Shown here one piece after another: positions 33,912 through 44,614 of a DNA stretch of 64,000 bases. The stretch's first letter is position 1. Each line of letters opens with the position of its first letter. Source of the DNA: Rhinopithecus roxellana (lineage: Eukaryota; Chordata; Mammalia; Primates; Cercopithecidae); contig NC_044557.1 in assembly GCF_007565055.1 (NCBI RefSeq), forward strand, positions 73,232,595 through 73,296,594, read 5' to 3'. The position numbers and the translations under genes are program-made. The notes beneath the pieces were generated by a model. The model was not told the origin of the DNA. It saw only the letters and a list, made by a program, of their open reading frames with translations, and ran no database searches.

Positions 33912-34928
33912 ATGGGGAAAAAGCAGGGCAGAAAAGCTGGAAATTCAAAAAATAAGAGCACATCTCCCCCTGCAAAGGAGTGCAGCCGATCGCCAGCAAC
34001 GGATCAAAGCTGGTCAGAGAATGACTTTGACAAGATAAGAGAAGAAGGCTTCAGTCCATCAAACTTCTCAGAGCTAAAGGAGGAATTACGTACCCAGCGC
34101 AAAGAAACTAAAAATCTTGAAAAAAGAGTGGAAGAATTGACAGCTAGACTAATTAATGCAGAGAAGGTCATAAACGAAATGACAGAGATGAAAACCATGA
34201 CACGAGAAATACGTGACAAATGCACAAGCTTCAGTAACCGACTCGATCAACTGGAAGAAAGAGTATCAGCGATTGAGGATCAAATGAATGAAATGAAGCG
34301 AGAAGAGAAACCAAAAGAAAAAAGAAGAAAAAGAAATGAACAAAGTCTGCAAGAAGTATGGGATTATGTAAAAAGACCAAATCTACGTCTGATTGGGGTG
34401 CCTGAAAGTGAGGGGGAAAATGGAACCAAGTTGGAAAACACTCTTCAGGATATCATCCAGGAGAACTTCCCCAACCTAGTAGGGCAGGCCAACATTCAAA
34501 TTCAGGAAATACAGAGAACGCCACAAAGATACTCCTCCAGAAGAGCAACTCCAAGACACATAATTGCCAGATTCACCAAAGTTGAAATGAAGGAAAGAAT
34601 CTTAAGGGCAGCCAGAGAGAAAGGTCAGGTTACCCACAAAGGGAAGCCCATCAGACTAACAGCAGATCTCTCGGCAGAAACTCTACAAGCCAGAAGAGAG
34701 TGGGGGCCAATATTCAATGTTCTTAAAGAAAAGAATTTTCAACCCAGAATTTCATATCCAGCCAAACTAAGTTTCATCAGTGAAGGAAAAATAAAATCCT
34801 TTACAGATAAGCAAATGCTTAGAGATTTTGTCACCACCAGGCCTGCCTTACAAGAGACCCTGAAGGAAGCCCTAAACATGGAAAGGAACAACCGGTACCA
34901 GCCATTGCAAAAACATGCCAAAATGTAA
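33912..34928 (+). CDS. LINE-1 ORF1 protein, intact 338 aa
   Basis: This is the L1 RNA-binding chaperone that trimerises and coats L1 RNA. A basic N terminus (MGKKQGRKAG) leads to a heptad-rich coiled coil (about 50-150, with KNLEKRVEELTARLINAEK). An RRM-like domain follows (about 155-250, with RPNLRLIGVPE). The C-terminal domain (about 255-325) contains ARREWGPIFNVLKEKNFQPR-type motifs and YPAKLSF. Length equals the usual 338 residues and there is no internal stop. Being open does not show it is expressed; ORF2 of the same element is broken. Confidence 0.95.
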   Translation: MGKKQGRKAGNSKNKSTSPPAKECSRSPATDQSWSENDFDKIREEGFSPSNFSELKEELRTQRKETKNLEKRVEELTARLINAEKVINEMTEMKTMTREIRDKCTSFSNRLDQLEERVSAIEDQMNEMKREEKPKEKRRKRNEQSLQEVWDYVKRPNLRLIGVPESEGENGTKLENTLQDIIQENFPNLVGQANIQIQEIQRTPQRYSSRRATPRHIIARFTKVEMKERILRAAREKGQVTHKGKPIRLTADLSAETLQARREWGPIFNVLKEKNFQPRISYPAKLSFISEGKIKSFTDKQMLRDFVTTRPALQETLKEALNMERNNRYQPLQKHAKM

Positions 34929-34991
34929 AGACCATCGAGGCTAGGAAGAAACTGCATCAACTAACGAGCAAAATAACCAGTTAATATCATA

Positions 34992-37900
34992 ATGGCAGGA
35001 TAAAGTTCACACATAACAATATTAACCTTAAATGTAAATGGACTAAATGCTCCAATTAAAAGACACAGACTGGCAAACTGGATAAAGAGTCAAGACCCAT
35101 CAGTCTGCTGTATTCAGGAGACCCATCTCACATGCAGAGACATACATAGGCTCAAAATAAAGGGATGGAGGAAGATCTACCAAGCAAATGGAGAACAAAA
35201 AAAAAGCAGGGGTTGCAATCCTAGTCTCTGATAAAACAGACTTTAAACCATCAAAGATCAAGAGAGACAAAGAAGGCCATTACATAATGGTAAAGGGATC
35301 AATTCAACAGGAAGAGCTAACTCTCCTAAATATATATGCACCCAATACAGGAGCACCCAGATTCATAAAGCAAGTCCTTAGAGATTTACAAAGAGACTTA
35401 CACTCCCATACAATAATAATGGGAGACTTCAACACTCCACTGTCAACATTAGACAGATCAACGAGACAGAAAGTTAACAAGGATATCCAGGAATTGAACT
35501 CATCTCTGCACCAAGCGGACCTAATAGACATCTATAGAACTCTCCACCCCAAATCAACAGAATATACATTCTTCTCAGCACCACATCGCACTTATTCCAA
35601 AATTGACCACATAATTGGAAGTAAAGCACTCCTCAGCAAATGTACAAGAACAGAAATTATAACAAACTGTCTCTCAGACCACAGTGCAATCACACTAGAA
35701 CTCAGGACTAAGAAACTCAATCAAAACCGCTCAACTACATGGAAGCTGAACAACCTGCTCCTGAATGACTACTGGGTACATAACGAAATGAAAGTAGAAA
35801 TAAAGATGTTCTTTGAAACCAATGAGAACAAAGATACAACATACCAGAATCTCTGGGACACATTTAAAGCAGTGTGTAGAGGGAAATTTATAGCACTAAA
35901 TGCCCACAAGAGAAAGCTGGAAAGATCTAAAATGGACACTCTAACATCACAATTAAAAGAACTAGAGAGGCAAGAGCAAACACATTCAAAAGCTAGCAGA
36001 AGGCAAGAAATAACTAAGATCAGAGCAGAACTGAAGGAGATAGAGACACAAAAAACCCTCCAAAAAATCAATGAATCCAGGAGTTGGTTTTTGAAAAGAT
36101 CAACGAAATCGACAGACCGCTAGCAAGACTAATAAAGAAGAAAAGAGAGAGGAATCAAATAGATGCAATAAAAAATGATAAAGGGGATATCACCACGAAC
36201 CCCACAGAAATACAAACCACCATCAGAGAATACTATAAACACCTCTACGCAAATCAACTAGAAAATCTAGAAGAAATGGATAATTTCCTGGACACTTACA
36301 GTCTCCCAAGACTAAACCAGGAAGAAGTTGAATCCCTGAATAGACCAATAGCAGGCTCTGAAATTGAGGCAATAATTAATAGCCTACCCACCAAAAAAAG
36401 TCCAGGACCAGATGGATTCACAGCTGAATTCTACCAGAGGTACAAGGAGGAGCTGGTACCATTCCTTCTGAAACTATTCCACTCAATAGAAAAAGAGGGA
36501 ATCCTTCCTAACTCTTTTTATGAGGCCAACATCATCCTGATACCAAAGCCTGGCAGAGACACAACAAAAAAAGAGAATTTGAGACCAATATCCCTGATGA
36601 ACATCAATGCAAAAATCCTCAATAAAATACTGGCAAACCAGATTCAGCAGCACATCAAAAAGCTTATCCACCATGATCAAGTGGGCTTCATCCTGGGGAT
36701 GCAAGGCTGGTTCAACATTCGCAAATCAATAAACGTAATCCAGCATATAAACAGAACCAAAGACAAGAACCACATGATTATCTCAATAGATGCAGAAAAG
36801 GCTTCTGACATAATTCAACAGCCCTTCATGCTAAAAACGCTCAATAAATTCGGTATTGATGGAAAGTACCTCAAAATAATAAGAGCTATTTATGACAAAC
36901 CCACAGCTAATATCATACTGAATGGGCAAAAGCTGGAAAAATTCCCTTTGAAAACTGGCACAAGACAGGGATGCCCTCTCTCACCACTCCTATTCAACAT
37001 AGTGTTGGAAGTTCTGGCTAGGGCAATCAGGCAAGAGAAAGAAATCAAGGGTATTCAGTTAGGAAAAGAAGAAGTCAAATTGTCCCTGTTTGCAGATGAC
37101 ATGATTGTATATTTAGAAAACCCCATCGTCTCAGCCCAAAATCTCCTTAAGCTGATAAGCAACTTCAGCAAAGTCTCAGGATACAAAATTAATGTGCAAA
37201 AATCACAAGCATTCTTATACACCAGTAACAGACAAGCAGAGAGCCAAGTCAGGAATGAACTTCCATTCACAATTGCTTCAAAGAGAATCAAATACCTAGG
37301 AATCCAACTTACAAGGGATGTCAAGGACCTCTTCAAGGAGAACTACAAACCACTGCTCAGTGAAATCAAAGAGGACACAAACAAATGGAAGAACATACCA
37401 TGCTCATGGATAGGAAGAATCAATATCGTGAAAATGGCCATACTGCCCAAGGTTATTTATAGATTCAATGCCATCCCCATCAAGCTACCAATGAGTTTCT
37501 TCACAGAATTGGAAAAAACTGCTTTAAAGTTCATGTGGAACCAAAAAAGAGCCCGCATTGCCAAGACAATCCTAAGTCAAAAGGACAAAGCTGGAGGCGT
37601 CACGCTACCTGACTTCAAACTATACTACAAGGCTACAGTAACCAAAACAGCATGGTACTGGTACCAAAACAGCGATATAGACCAATGGAACAGAACAGAG
37701 TCCTCAGAAATAATACCACACATCTACAGCCATCTGATCTTTGACAAACCTGAGAGAAACAAGAAATGGGGAAAGGACTCCCTATTTAATAAATGGTACT
37801 GGGAAAATTGGCTAGCCATGAGTAGAAAGCTGAAACTGGATCCTTTCCTTACTCCTTATACGAAGATTAATTCAAGATGGATTTTAGAGACTTAAATGTT

Positions 37901-38819
37901 AGACCTAATACCATAAAAACCCTAGAAGAAAATCTAGGTAGTACCATTCAGGACATAGGCATGGGCAAAGACTTCATGTCTAAAACACCAAAAGCAAGGG
38001 CAGCAAAAGCCAAAATTGACAAATGGGATCTAATTAAACTAAAGACCTTCTGCACAACAAAAGAAACTACCATCAGAGTGAACAGGCAACCTACAGAATG
38101 GGAGAAAATTTTTGCAATCTACTCATCTGACAAAGGGCTAATATCCAGAATCTACAAAGAACTCAAGCAAATATACAAGAAAAAAAACAACCCCATCAAA
38201 AAGTGGACAAAGTATATGAACAGACATTTCTCAAAAGAAGACATTCATACAGCCAACAGACACATGAAAAAAATGCTCATCATCACTCGCCATCAGAGAA
38301 ATGCAAATCAAAACCACAATGAGATACCATCTCACACCAGTTAGAATGGCAATCATTAAGAAGTCAGGAAACAACAGGTGTTGGAGAGGATGTGGAGAAA
38401 TAGGAACACTTTTACACTGTTGGTGGGATTGTAAACTAGTTCAACCATTATGGAAAACAGTATGGCAATTCCTCATGGATCTAGAACTAGATGTACCATA
38501 TGACCCAGCCATCCCACTACTGGGTATATTCCCAAAGGATTATAAATTATTCTACTACAAAGACACATGCACACGTATGTTTATTGTGGCACTATTCACA
38601 ATAGCAAAGACTTGGAATCAACCCAAATGTCCATCTGTGACAGACTGGATTAAGAAAATGTGGCACATATACACCATGGAATACTATGCAGCCATAAAAA
38701 TGGATGAGTTTGCGTCCTTTGTAGGGACATGGATGCAGCTGGAAACCATCATTCTTAGCAAACTGTCACAAGAACTGAAAACCAAACACCGCATGTTCTC
38801 ACTCATAGGTGGGAATTGA
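34992..38819 (+). pseudogene. LINE-1 ORF2 (endonuclease / reverse transcriptase), degraded
   Basis: The expected start ATG at 34992 is followed by a stop at codon 4 (TAA 35001-35003). The frame is then shifted four times: an expanded A run at 35197-35205, a shortened T run at 36088-36092, a 2-base gain near 37881-37890, and an expanded A run at 38267-38273. Surviving blocks show endonuclease motifs (GDFNT near 35430, SDHSA near 35680) and reverse-transcriptase motifs (SPGPDGF, FADDMIVY near 37090). The cysteine-rich C terminus (CWRGCGEIGTLLHCWWDC) and the normal SLIGGN end are present. Catalytic residues remain but on separate reading-frame pieces, so no full ORF2p can be made. Confidence 0.93.
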
Positions 38820-39054
38820 ACAATGAGATCACTTGGACTCGGGAAGGGGAACATCACACACTGGGGCCTATCATGGGGAGGGGGGAGGGCGGAGGGATTG
38901 CATTGGGAGTTATACATGATATAAATAATGAATTGATGGGTGCTGACGAGTTGATGGGTGCAGCACACCAACATGGCACAAGTATACATATGTAACAAAC
39001 CTGCACGTTATGCACATGTACCCTAGAACTTAAAGTATAATAATAAAAAAAAAA

Positions 39055-39604
39055 GAGCAGTTTCAAAAATACGAAAGATAGAATATTCATAGATCCCTGA
39101 AGAAACTTCTACAGTATCCCACAGTTCCACAGTCTCTGATTCAGGAAATTGTATTAAAAGTTATATGTTGGCATTTTGGAATTTCATTTGGTATCAGCAG
39201 GATCAGAAACTTACCGACAGACAGAGGCAATAAAATCACATCAGTGGTTGGTTACAAAAAAAAAAAAAATCCCAATTTAACATTCAATTTCTCTATTTTG
39301 AAAGGTAAAAAATAATAAACTATGTTAAATCCCTTGTGCCCACCATGTACAGACCAAACAATACATGTCTGAAGGCTGAATGTGGGCTCACACATCATTA
39401 ATTTGTAACTACAAATAATTGGGAAGGAGAAATGGATATTCAAGGATTCCTCAGCAGTTCAATGGGTCAAAGTCATTCAGTATCATCCAGAACTTCACCT
39501 TTACTTTCATCTCATTATTACCCAGATTTGGGCATGTTTTTGATATCCCTATGGTCCCGTCTACTCAAAATAGACTCTTCCATTGACCCCTTCTAGAGGG
39601 TTTT
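39055..39604. other. Intergenic sequence between L1 and Alu
   Basis: Nothing recognised; a short A run lies near 39257-39269. Confidence 0.4.
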
Positions 39605-39913
39605 ATTATTTTATTTTTTATTTTTTGAGATGGAGTTTTGCTCTTGTCACCTAGGCTGGAGTACAATGGCATGATCTTGGCTCACTGCAACCTCTGCCTC
39701 CCAAGTTCAAGCGATTCTCCTGCCTCAGCCTCCCGAGTAGTTAGGATTACAGGCACGTGCCACCAAGCCCAGCTAATTTTTGTATTTTTAGTAGAGACAG
39801 GGTTTTGTTGTGTTGGCAAGGTTGGTCTCAAACTCCTGACCTCTGGTGATCCACCCACCTCAGCCTCCCAAAATACTGGTGGGATCACAGGCGTGAGTCA
39901 CCGTGCCTGGCCT
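39605..39913 (-). mobile_element. Alu (AluS-like)
   Basis: Complete reverse-complement Alu with a TTTTATT-type tail. Confidence 0.92.
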
Positions 39914-40086
39914 ACAGGTCTATTCTTAATCCACCAGATACCTTACAGGAAATTTAGCTAAGGGCATTTTTTCATTGTCAGTTAATAAAATAAAAGTGGA
40001 GAAGCATTAGCATTTGATGTATTCAGTTGTTATCTTGAGAAAAGACACATGTTTTCCGAGCTTCCATTAAAAAAATACAGATTTAA

Positions 40087-40384
40087 GACCAGGCATAGTG
40101 CCTCACACCTGTAATCCCAACACTTTGGAAGGCTGAGGTGGGTGGGTCATTTGAGCCCAGAAGTTCAAGACCAGCCTGGGCAAAATAACAAAACCCCATC
40201 TCTATAAAAGAATACAAAAATTAGCTGAGCGTGGTGGTGTGTGCCTGTAGTCTCTGCTACACGGGAGGCTGAGGTGGGAGGATCACTTGAGCCCAGTAGG
40301 TCAAGGTTGCAGTGAGCTGTGATCATGCCAGTGTGCTCCAGTCTGGGTGACAGAGTGAGATCCTGTCTTTAAAAAAAAAAAAAA
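40087..40384 (+). mobile_element. Old Alu (AluJ-like)
   Basis: Complete forward Alu with many changes, flanked by imperfect AAATACAGATTT and AAAGTATAGATTT target copies. It is the Alu nearest to TRHR upstream. Confidence 0.9.
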
Positions 40385-40389
40385 GTATA

Positions 40390-41152
40390 GATTTGCCCAC
40401 TGGCTACGTTAGAGGAATAATAAAGCTGAAGCATACTTTTCTTCAAAAGATGTGTCTCTAAATTTTCATTTCAGAGGTTTGGTAACAAAGGCACTGGTAT
40501 AGATTTTTACTAGATGATTTTTCCACCTAGAAATAAACTGAGACAAAACACTGCTAGGTGGTTCATGTGATTGGAAATCCAGAGGACAGGCGAAGGGGAA
40601 AAGCACCCAGGGCCGATAGATTCTATAAAGTGGTCCAGAAATAGGAGTTGAAAAACTTACCAGAACTTACGCAGTTTAAATTGATGTTCCTAGCTCAAAG
40701 AGGCCTTTTAAAAATAATTGTTATAAGCATCAGCAGATTGCAGCTGAAATGGTTTGAAATCAGTTTTAACTCATTTTCCATTCACAAAATACGAGAGGAG
40801 GAAGCCAATGGTACTGATTCACTTGAGAAACAGTACAAGGGTTTTCATAGTAGAGAAAGAGGTTGATTTCAGCTCAGACAGATATTTCAAGCTTCAAGCA
40901 CCGTGTCTAGACTGAGAAGGATTTGCTAACCACAAAGTCCTATCAAACAAGGAGTGTAAATGTATTTCAGAGCAGCTTAAGTACTGGAGTTTCTGCAGAA
41001 CTTAGACGATCAACAAAGACAAGGCCAGCTGCTTCTAGACCCCTGGCCTATGATTTCAGCTTTCCAAATTAAAGACGGTCTCATCAGCACATTTAATAGT
41101 AAATCCTCCAAGAGCAGAAGACTCTGAGTCAGTGAGGACTGACTGACATTTG
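40390..41152 (+). promoter_or_regulatory. Proximal upstream region of TRHR, no clear core promoter
   Basis: This is about 760 bases between the nearest Alu and the promoter microsatellite. It is not recognisably repetitive. I see no canonical TATA box or CpG island. TGTAAATGTATTT near 40956 loosely resembles a POU/Pit-1 site with a mismatch. Assignment as regulatory rests on position only. Confidence 0.35.
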
Positions 41153-41153
41153 T

Positions 41154-41194
<41 letters not shown>

Positions 41195-41292
41195 CGAGCG
41201 AGCGAGCGTGTATGTTCTCATTAGGGGACGATCTATGATTTGACAGCCTCACTGCTGCTGCTCCTGCTGCTGCTCCTGTTTCTGCTGCAGCT
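41153..41292 (+). repeat. (GT)n-(GA)n-(GAGC)n microsatellite and CTG-rich tract at the TRHR promoter
   Basis: A GT run (about 41156-41180) passes into GA repeats (41180-41194) and GAGC units (to about 41208). About 40 bases further on is a CTG/CTCCTG-rich stretch (about 41250-41292). It lies within 300 bases upstream of the exon 1 donor, so it is in the promoter or the start of exon 1. Length variation is likely. Any effect on expression is inference. Confidence 0.8.
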
Positions 41293-41299
41293 GTATGGT

Positions 41300-41475
41300 T
41301 TGTCATTAGTTGGAAAGGGCTGTAAGGGTTTGCAGAAACTGCAGTTTTAAAGACTGAGCACTGCTAAGTGGTCTCCATCTCAAATAGAGTAGATGAGATT
41401 TTCTGCAAGATTAGAAACTTGGAACTATTACCACTTCATCTACCCAGAAAATCAGGCAGTGCTACAGAGGATAAG
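41300..41475 (+). other. TRHR: TRHR exon 1, 5' untranslated (5' end not determined)
   Basis: The 3' boundary is the donor ATAAG|GTAAGAG at 41475/41476. With the acceptor at 42020 it gives a 545-base leader intron. I recall the human gene having a 5'UTR intron of about this length, which supports the pairing. The start given here is arbitrary; the transcription start cannot be read from sequence. TTTTAAAG at 41345-41352 is only weakly TATA-like. The exon contains ATG 41393, which opens an upstream reading frame (see findings). Confidence 0.65.
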
Positions 41476-42020
41476 GTAAGAGAAGAAATTGTCCTCTCTT
41501 GTATCTATGGGGCAGGGGGCATGGGGAAATGTCATCTCAATGGCTTCCTATTTTACATCAAAGACATCGCACCCTCTGAGAGCAAAAGAGGCAACAGCTA
41601 AATTTGTAACAAGCTTGATTATCGAGCTTCTTGGCTCTTTCCTCTGGTATCTTTTTCTTCTTCATCATACTTTTGCCAGGCATCTAAGAGGTGTATTAGT
41701 ATTTATTTTTCAGTTAGCAGATATTATTTAATTTTTTTTCGATTGGGTACTGTTTCAAAACAAGGAGTTTTTACTGTTTCTCTTTCCCTAAGCATTTTTC
41801 TCCATTAAGAGGGAACTGATCCCTCTTAATGTGAGCTGGTCAAAACAGTTACTCCATTCTACACTAGAGACGCAATAAAGGAAGTTTTAAGAAGTACACA
41901 TGAACCCTATTCCCATAGAAAAACGGGAAGTGAAAGGAGTGGAAGTGAGGGTTATTTGTGATTGGGACTTGATCAGAAATTGTAACACTATTAATGAATA
42001 TGTACTGTGACCCTTCACAG
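41476..42020 (+). other. TRHR: TRHR intron 1 (5'UTR intron)
   Basis: It begins GTAAGAG and ends in CCCTTCACAG before GGGGATGG. The pyrimidine tract near the acceptor is short. It contains no recognisable repeat but has a perfect 12-bp inverted repeat at 41803-41831. It is assigned as intron because both splice sites are plausible and the length is close to that recalled for human TRHR. Confidence 0.65.
41803..41831. repeat. Perfect 12-bp inverted repeat in TRHR intron 1
   Basis: CATTAAGAGGGA, a 5-base spacer, then TCCCTCTTAATG. It could form a stem-loop in the intron or be a palindromic protein site. Confidence 0.9.
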
Positions 42021-42108
42021 GGGGATGGAACTGCTGCAATAAAGGTGGGCGCTGGAAAGACGATGTTTTGAGAAGTCAGTGTTTCCGAGAAACTTTAAGC
42101 CACTGAAG
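42021..42108 (+). other. TRHR: TRHR 5'UTR portion of exon 2, with short upstream ORFs
   Basis: These 88 bases lie between the acceptor and the receptor ATG. They contain ATG 42025 (five codons, stop 42040-42042) and ATG 42063 (two codons, stop 42069-42071). Neither frame reaches the receptor start, so both would act as upstream ORFs on the mature message. Confidence 0.7.
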
Positions 42109-42897
42109 ATGGAAAACGAGACAGTCAGTGAACTGAACCAAACACAGCTTCAGCCACGAGCAGCGGTGGCCTTAGAATACCAGGTGGTCACCATCTTACT
42201 CGTGCTCATTATTTGTGGCCTGGGCATTGTAGGCAACATCATGGTAGTCCTGGTTGTCATGAGAACCAAGCACATGAGGACCCCCACAAACTGCTACCTG
42301 GTGAGCCTGGCAGTAGCTGATCTCATGGTTTTGGTGGCCGCAGGCCTCCCCAACATAACAGACAGTATCTATGGTTCCTGGGTCTATGGCTATGTTGGAT
42401 GCCTCTGCATTACTTACCTCCAGTATTTGGGAATTAATGCATCCTCTTGTTCAATAACAGCCTTTACCATTGAGAGGTATATAGCAATCTGTCACCCCAT
42501 CAAAGCCCAGTTTCTCTGCACGTTTTCCAGAGCCAAAAAGATTATCATCTTTGTCTGGGCTTTCACATCTATTTACTGTATGCTCTGGTTTTTCTTGCTG
42601 GATCTCAATATTAGCACCTACAAAGATGCTATTGTGATATCCTGTGGCTACAAGATCTCCAGGAATTACTACTCACCTATTTACCTAATGGACTTTGGTG
42701 TCTTTTATGTTGTGCCAATGATCCTGGCTACCGTGCTCTATGGATTCATAGCTAGAATCCTTTTCTTAAATCCCATTCCTTCAGATCCTAAAGAAAACTC
42801 TAAGACGTGGAAAAATGACTCAACCCATCAGAACACAAATTTGAATTTAAATACCTCTAATAGATGTTTCAACAGCACAGTCTCTTCAAGGAAGCAG
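42109..42897 (+). CDS. TRHR: Thyrotropin-releasing hormone receptor, residues 1-263 (first coding exon)
   Basis: Class A GPCR for the tripeptide TRH. In pituitary thyrotrophs and neurons it couples through Gq/11 to phospholipase C. The 263 codons cover the extracellular N terminus with glycosylation sequons at N3 and N10, TM1 (about 25-50), TM2 with D71, and TM3 (about 98-122) ending in ERY (122-124), the family's DRY equivalent. TM4 (about 145-165) and TM5 (about 192-217) follow, then part of the third intracellular loop. C98 and C179 are placed for the conserved disulfide; Y106 and N110 are known TRH-contact positions. TM6, TM7 and the tail are absent because the exon stops at a donor (CAG|GTAAGC) in phase 0. 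I chose ATG 42109 because it gives the known MENETVSELN start and has a strong context (A at -3, G at +4). An in-frame GTG upstream is not needed. The exon is intact. Full length is normally about 398 residues. Confidence 0.98.
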
Positions 42898-42984
42898 GTA
42901 AGCAAAACTGAAATTCCAAGTCAACAGAGAAAATGTGGGATAGAGTTCCTTGGAGATGGGAACAACTTTGCCCTGTTTAACTGA

Positions 42985-44610
42985 TGGCAAAACCAAAATA
43001 CAATCATGCAAATGTTTCACAGTGTAAGCTTCTCCCTAACATATTAAATCCATCTCTAAAGCAACTGGAGATCTAAAAATAGATAGGGAAAATTTGATAG
43101 CACATCAGCAGGTATCAATTCAGGTGCTATTAAGATACAAAGAAATATAAACAGAAACTCTGGAAATTCACCTTTAATATGTTTGTGCCTCTCTGGAAAT
43201 GTTATCAGAATATTTGGACAATTTCTGGTTTCTGTAGAAAAGAGTTGTATTGCATGATAAAGAATTATCTTAAAAATCCATTGCACAACAAATATTTGAC
43301 AGGACAGTTTGAAAACAGGTTAGTTAAAAAATAAATGAAACTTTCTTTGCCATTCTACAGTTACTCACAATGGAGACATATTCCTGACAAAGGTTCCTGG
43401 ACTTATTTTTGGTAGGCTTAGGGGGGGATGATTCTATCACCCTCTCCTCCAGCTCCTTGCACAGTATCCCAGCATGCAGAAGCTGAAAATGCACTTTGCT
43501 TAGGAAATGTTCTAATAAAAAAGACAACATCAAGCTCAATTTTTCGTAAAGAATGACTCAATTTTTTTTTAAATGTTTTTTTCCTAAAAATTCTTTTATG
43601 CTTTTAGATCACCTGAATGCCCATATAATTAGTTGAATAGTGGTTTCACTAGTGAACCAAAACTTTATTGCAGTACATATGATTTATAAAATGATATAGG
43701 AATAAAATACTTTTATATCATTTACACATTTATCTATATTTATACACTTGTTCTAAGTTACTTATAAACTTAGCTTTAAGTTTATTTTCCTTGTTTGGTA
43801 AATATAATGAACAGATGATAAATATTTATTCTCATAGTTAAAAAAGAAAGCTAAACTTGAAATCAACATGCTGATTCTTTTAAATGGGTTGAATTTTCTC
43901 CTATTTTTTGCAAGGAATATAGTTCTTTCTGTGTACCTAGTTTGAAACTGAGTGTACTTTGTAAAAAAGTATATATGTGAATCATTCCCACTGTTACTTC
44001 ATAAATTCTAGTTGATATATGCATTGTAACCAGACACAGCAAAATAAACTGCTAAAAAATTTCAGAGTATTAGATATGCATGAAATGAATAATGAGCCAT
44101 AACTTAAAGGAAACATATACTGCATTTTAAATGGCGCTGTAATACTTGGTTTATATAACACTTATTACTTAAGATAACTAGATGACAGGAGAGAAGACCT
44201 AAGCAACTATTGCCAGCTCTTAGATTTCTTTTGCCTTGGATCTAGCAGTGTTACCTACTCTAAGGCTTATTTGGCCATTTTTTACCCAAAATTTGATTAA
44301 TGGAAATTTAGAGATCTATTGACTATCTTCCAAGACAAATGTTGATAATATAATAAGAAAGTAAAGAATATGTACATCTCAATTAGACACCAAACATGGG
44401 TTAATGTCAGCAGCAAGGAAGGTCAGGGAGTAAATTCATTCATTAGACTCCAATTTGCATTCCTGTTATAAATTTTTAAAACTTGTTTGTCTTGCCTAAT
44501 GTCCTTTCTTTCCATTACAGTCATTAGTACCTATCAGCATTAATATGTTTTAATTTTCTAATTGTGTTACATATTCACACTCTTATTTCAAAACTGTTAC
44601 CGATACGCTG
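42985..44610. other. Start of intron 2, largely unique sequence
   Basis: AT-rich with no confident repeat and no further receptor coding sequence. Confidence 0.5.
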
Positions 44611-44614
44611 TCTT

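Larger units (their letters stand above)
32882..39054 (+). mobile_element. Near-full-length LINE-1 (L1PA-type)
   Basis: It begins GGGGGGCGGGGCAAGATGG with a CAAGATGGCC YY1-type site (32893-32902), typical of L1 5'UTR ends. A GC-rich 5'UTR of about 1.03 kb is followed by an open ORF1, a 63-base spacer, ORF2, and a 3'UTR with a G-rich GGGGAGGGGGGAGGG tract (38876-38890). The end is AATAATAAAAAA. No convincing target-site duplication is visible. ORF2 carries several inactivating changes, so this copy is not autonomous. It ends about 2.4 kb upstream of TRHR exon 1's donor, in the same orientation. Confidence 0.95.

Noticed and set aside
33333..33999. Minus-strand frames of 93-126 codons in the L1 5'UTR
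   Set aside because: The GC-rich L1 leader has few stops by composition. These frames are not established L1 proteins and look incidental.
41156..41208. Simple-repeat run considered as a CRISPR-like array
   Set aside because: It is 2-4 bp microsatellite repeat with no spacers, in a primate genome.
42079..42108. Upstream in-frame GTG as an alternative TRHR start
   Set aside because: It would add ten residues not known in the receptor. ATG 42109 has a strong context and gives the expected N terminus.
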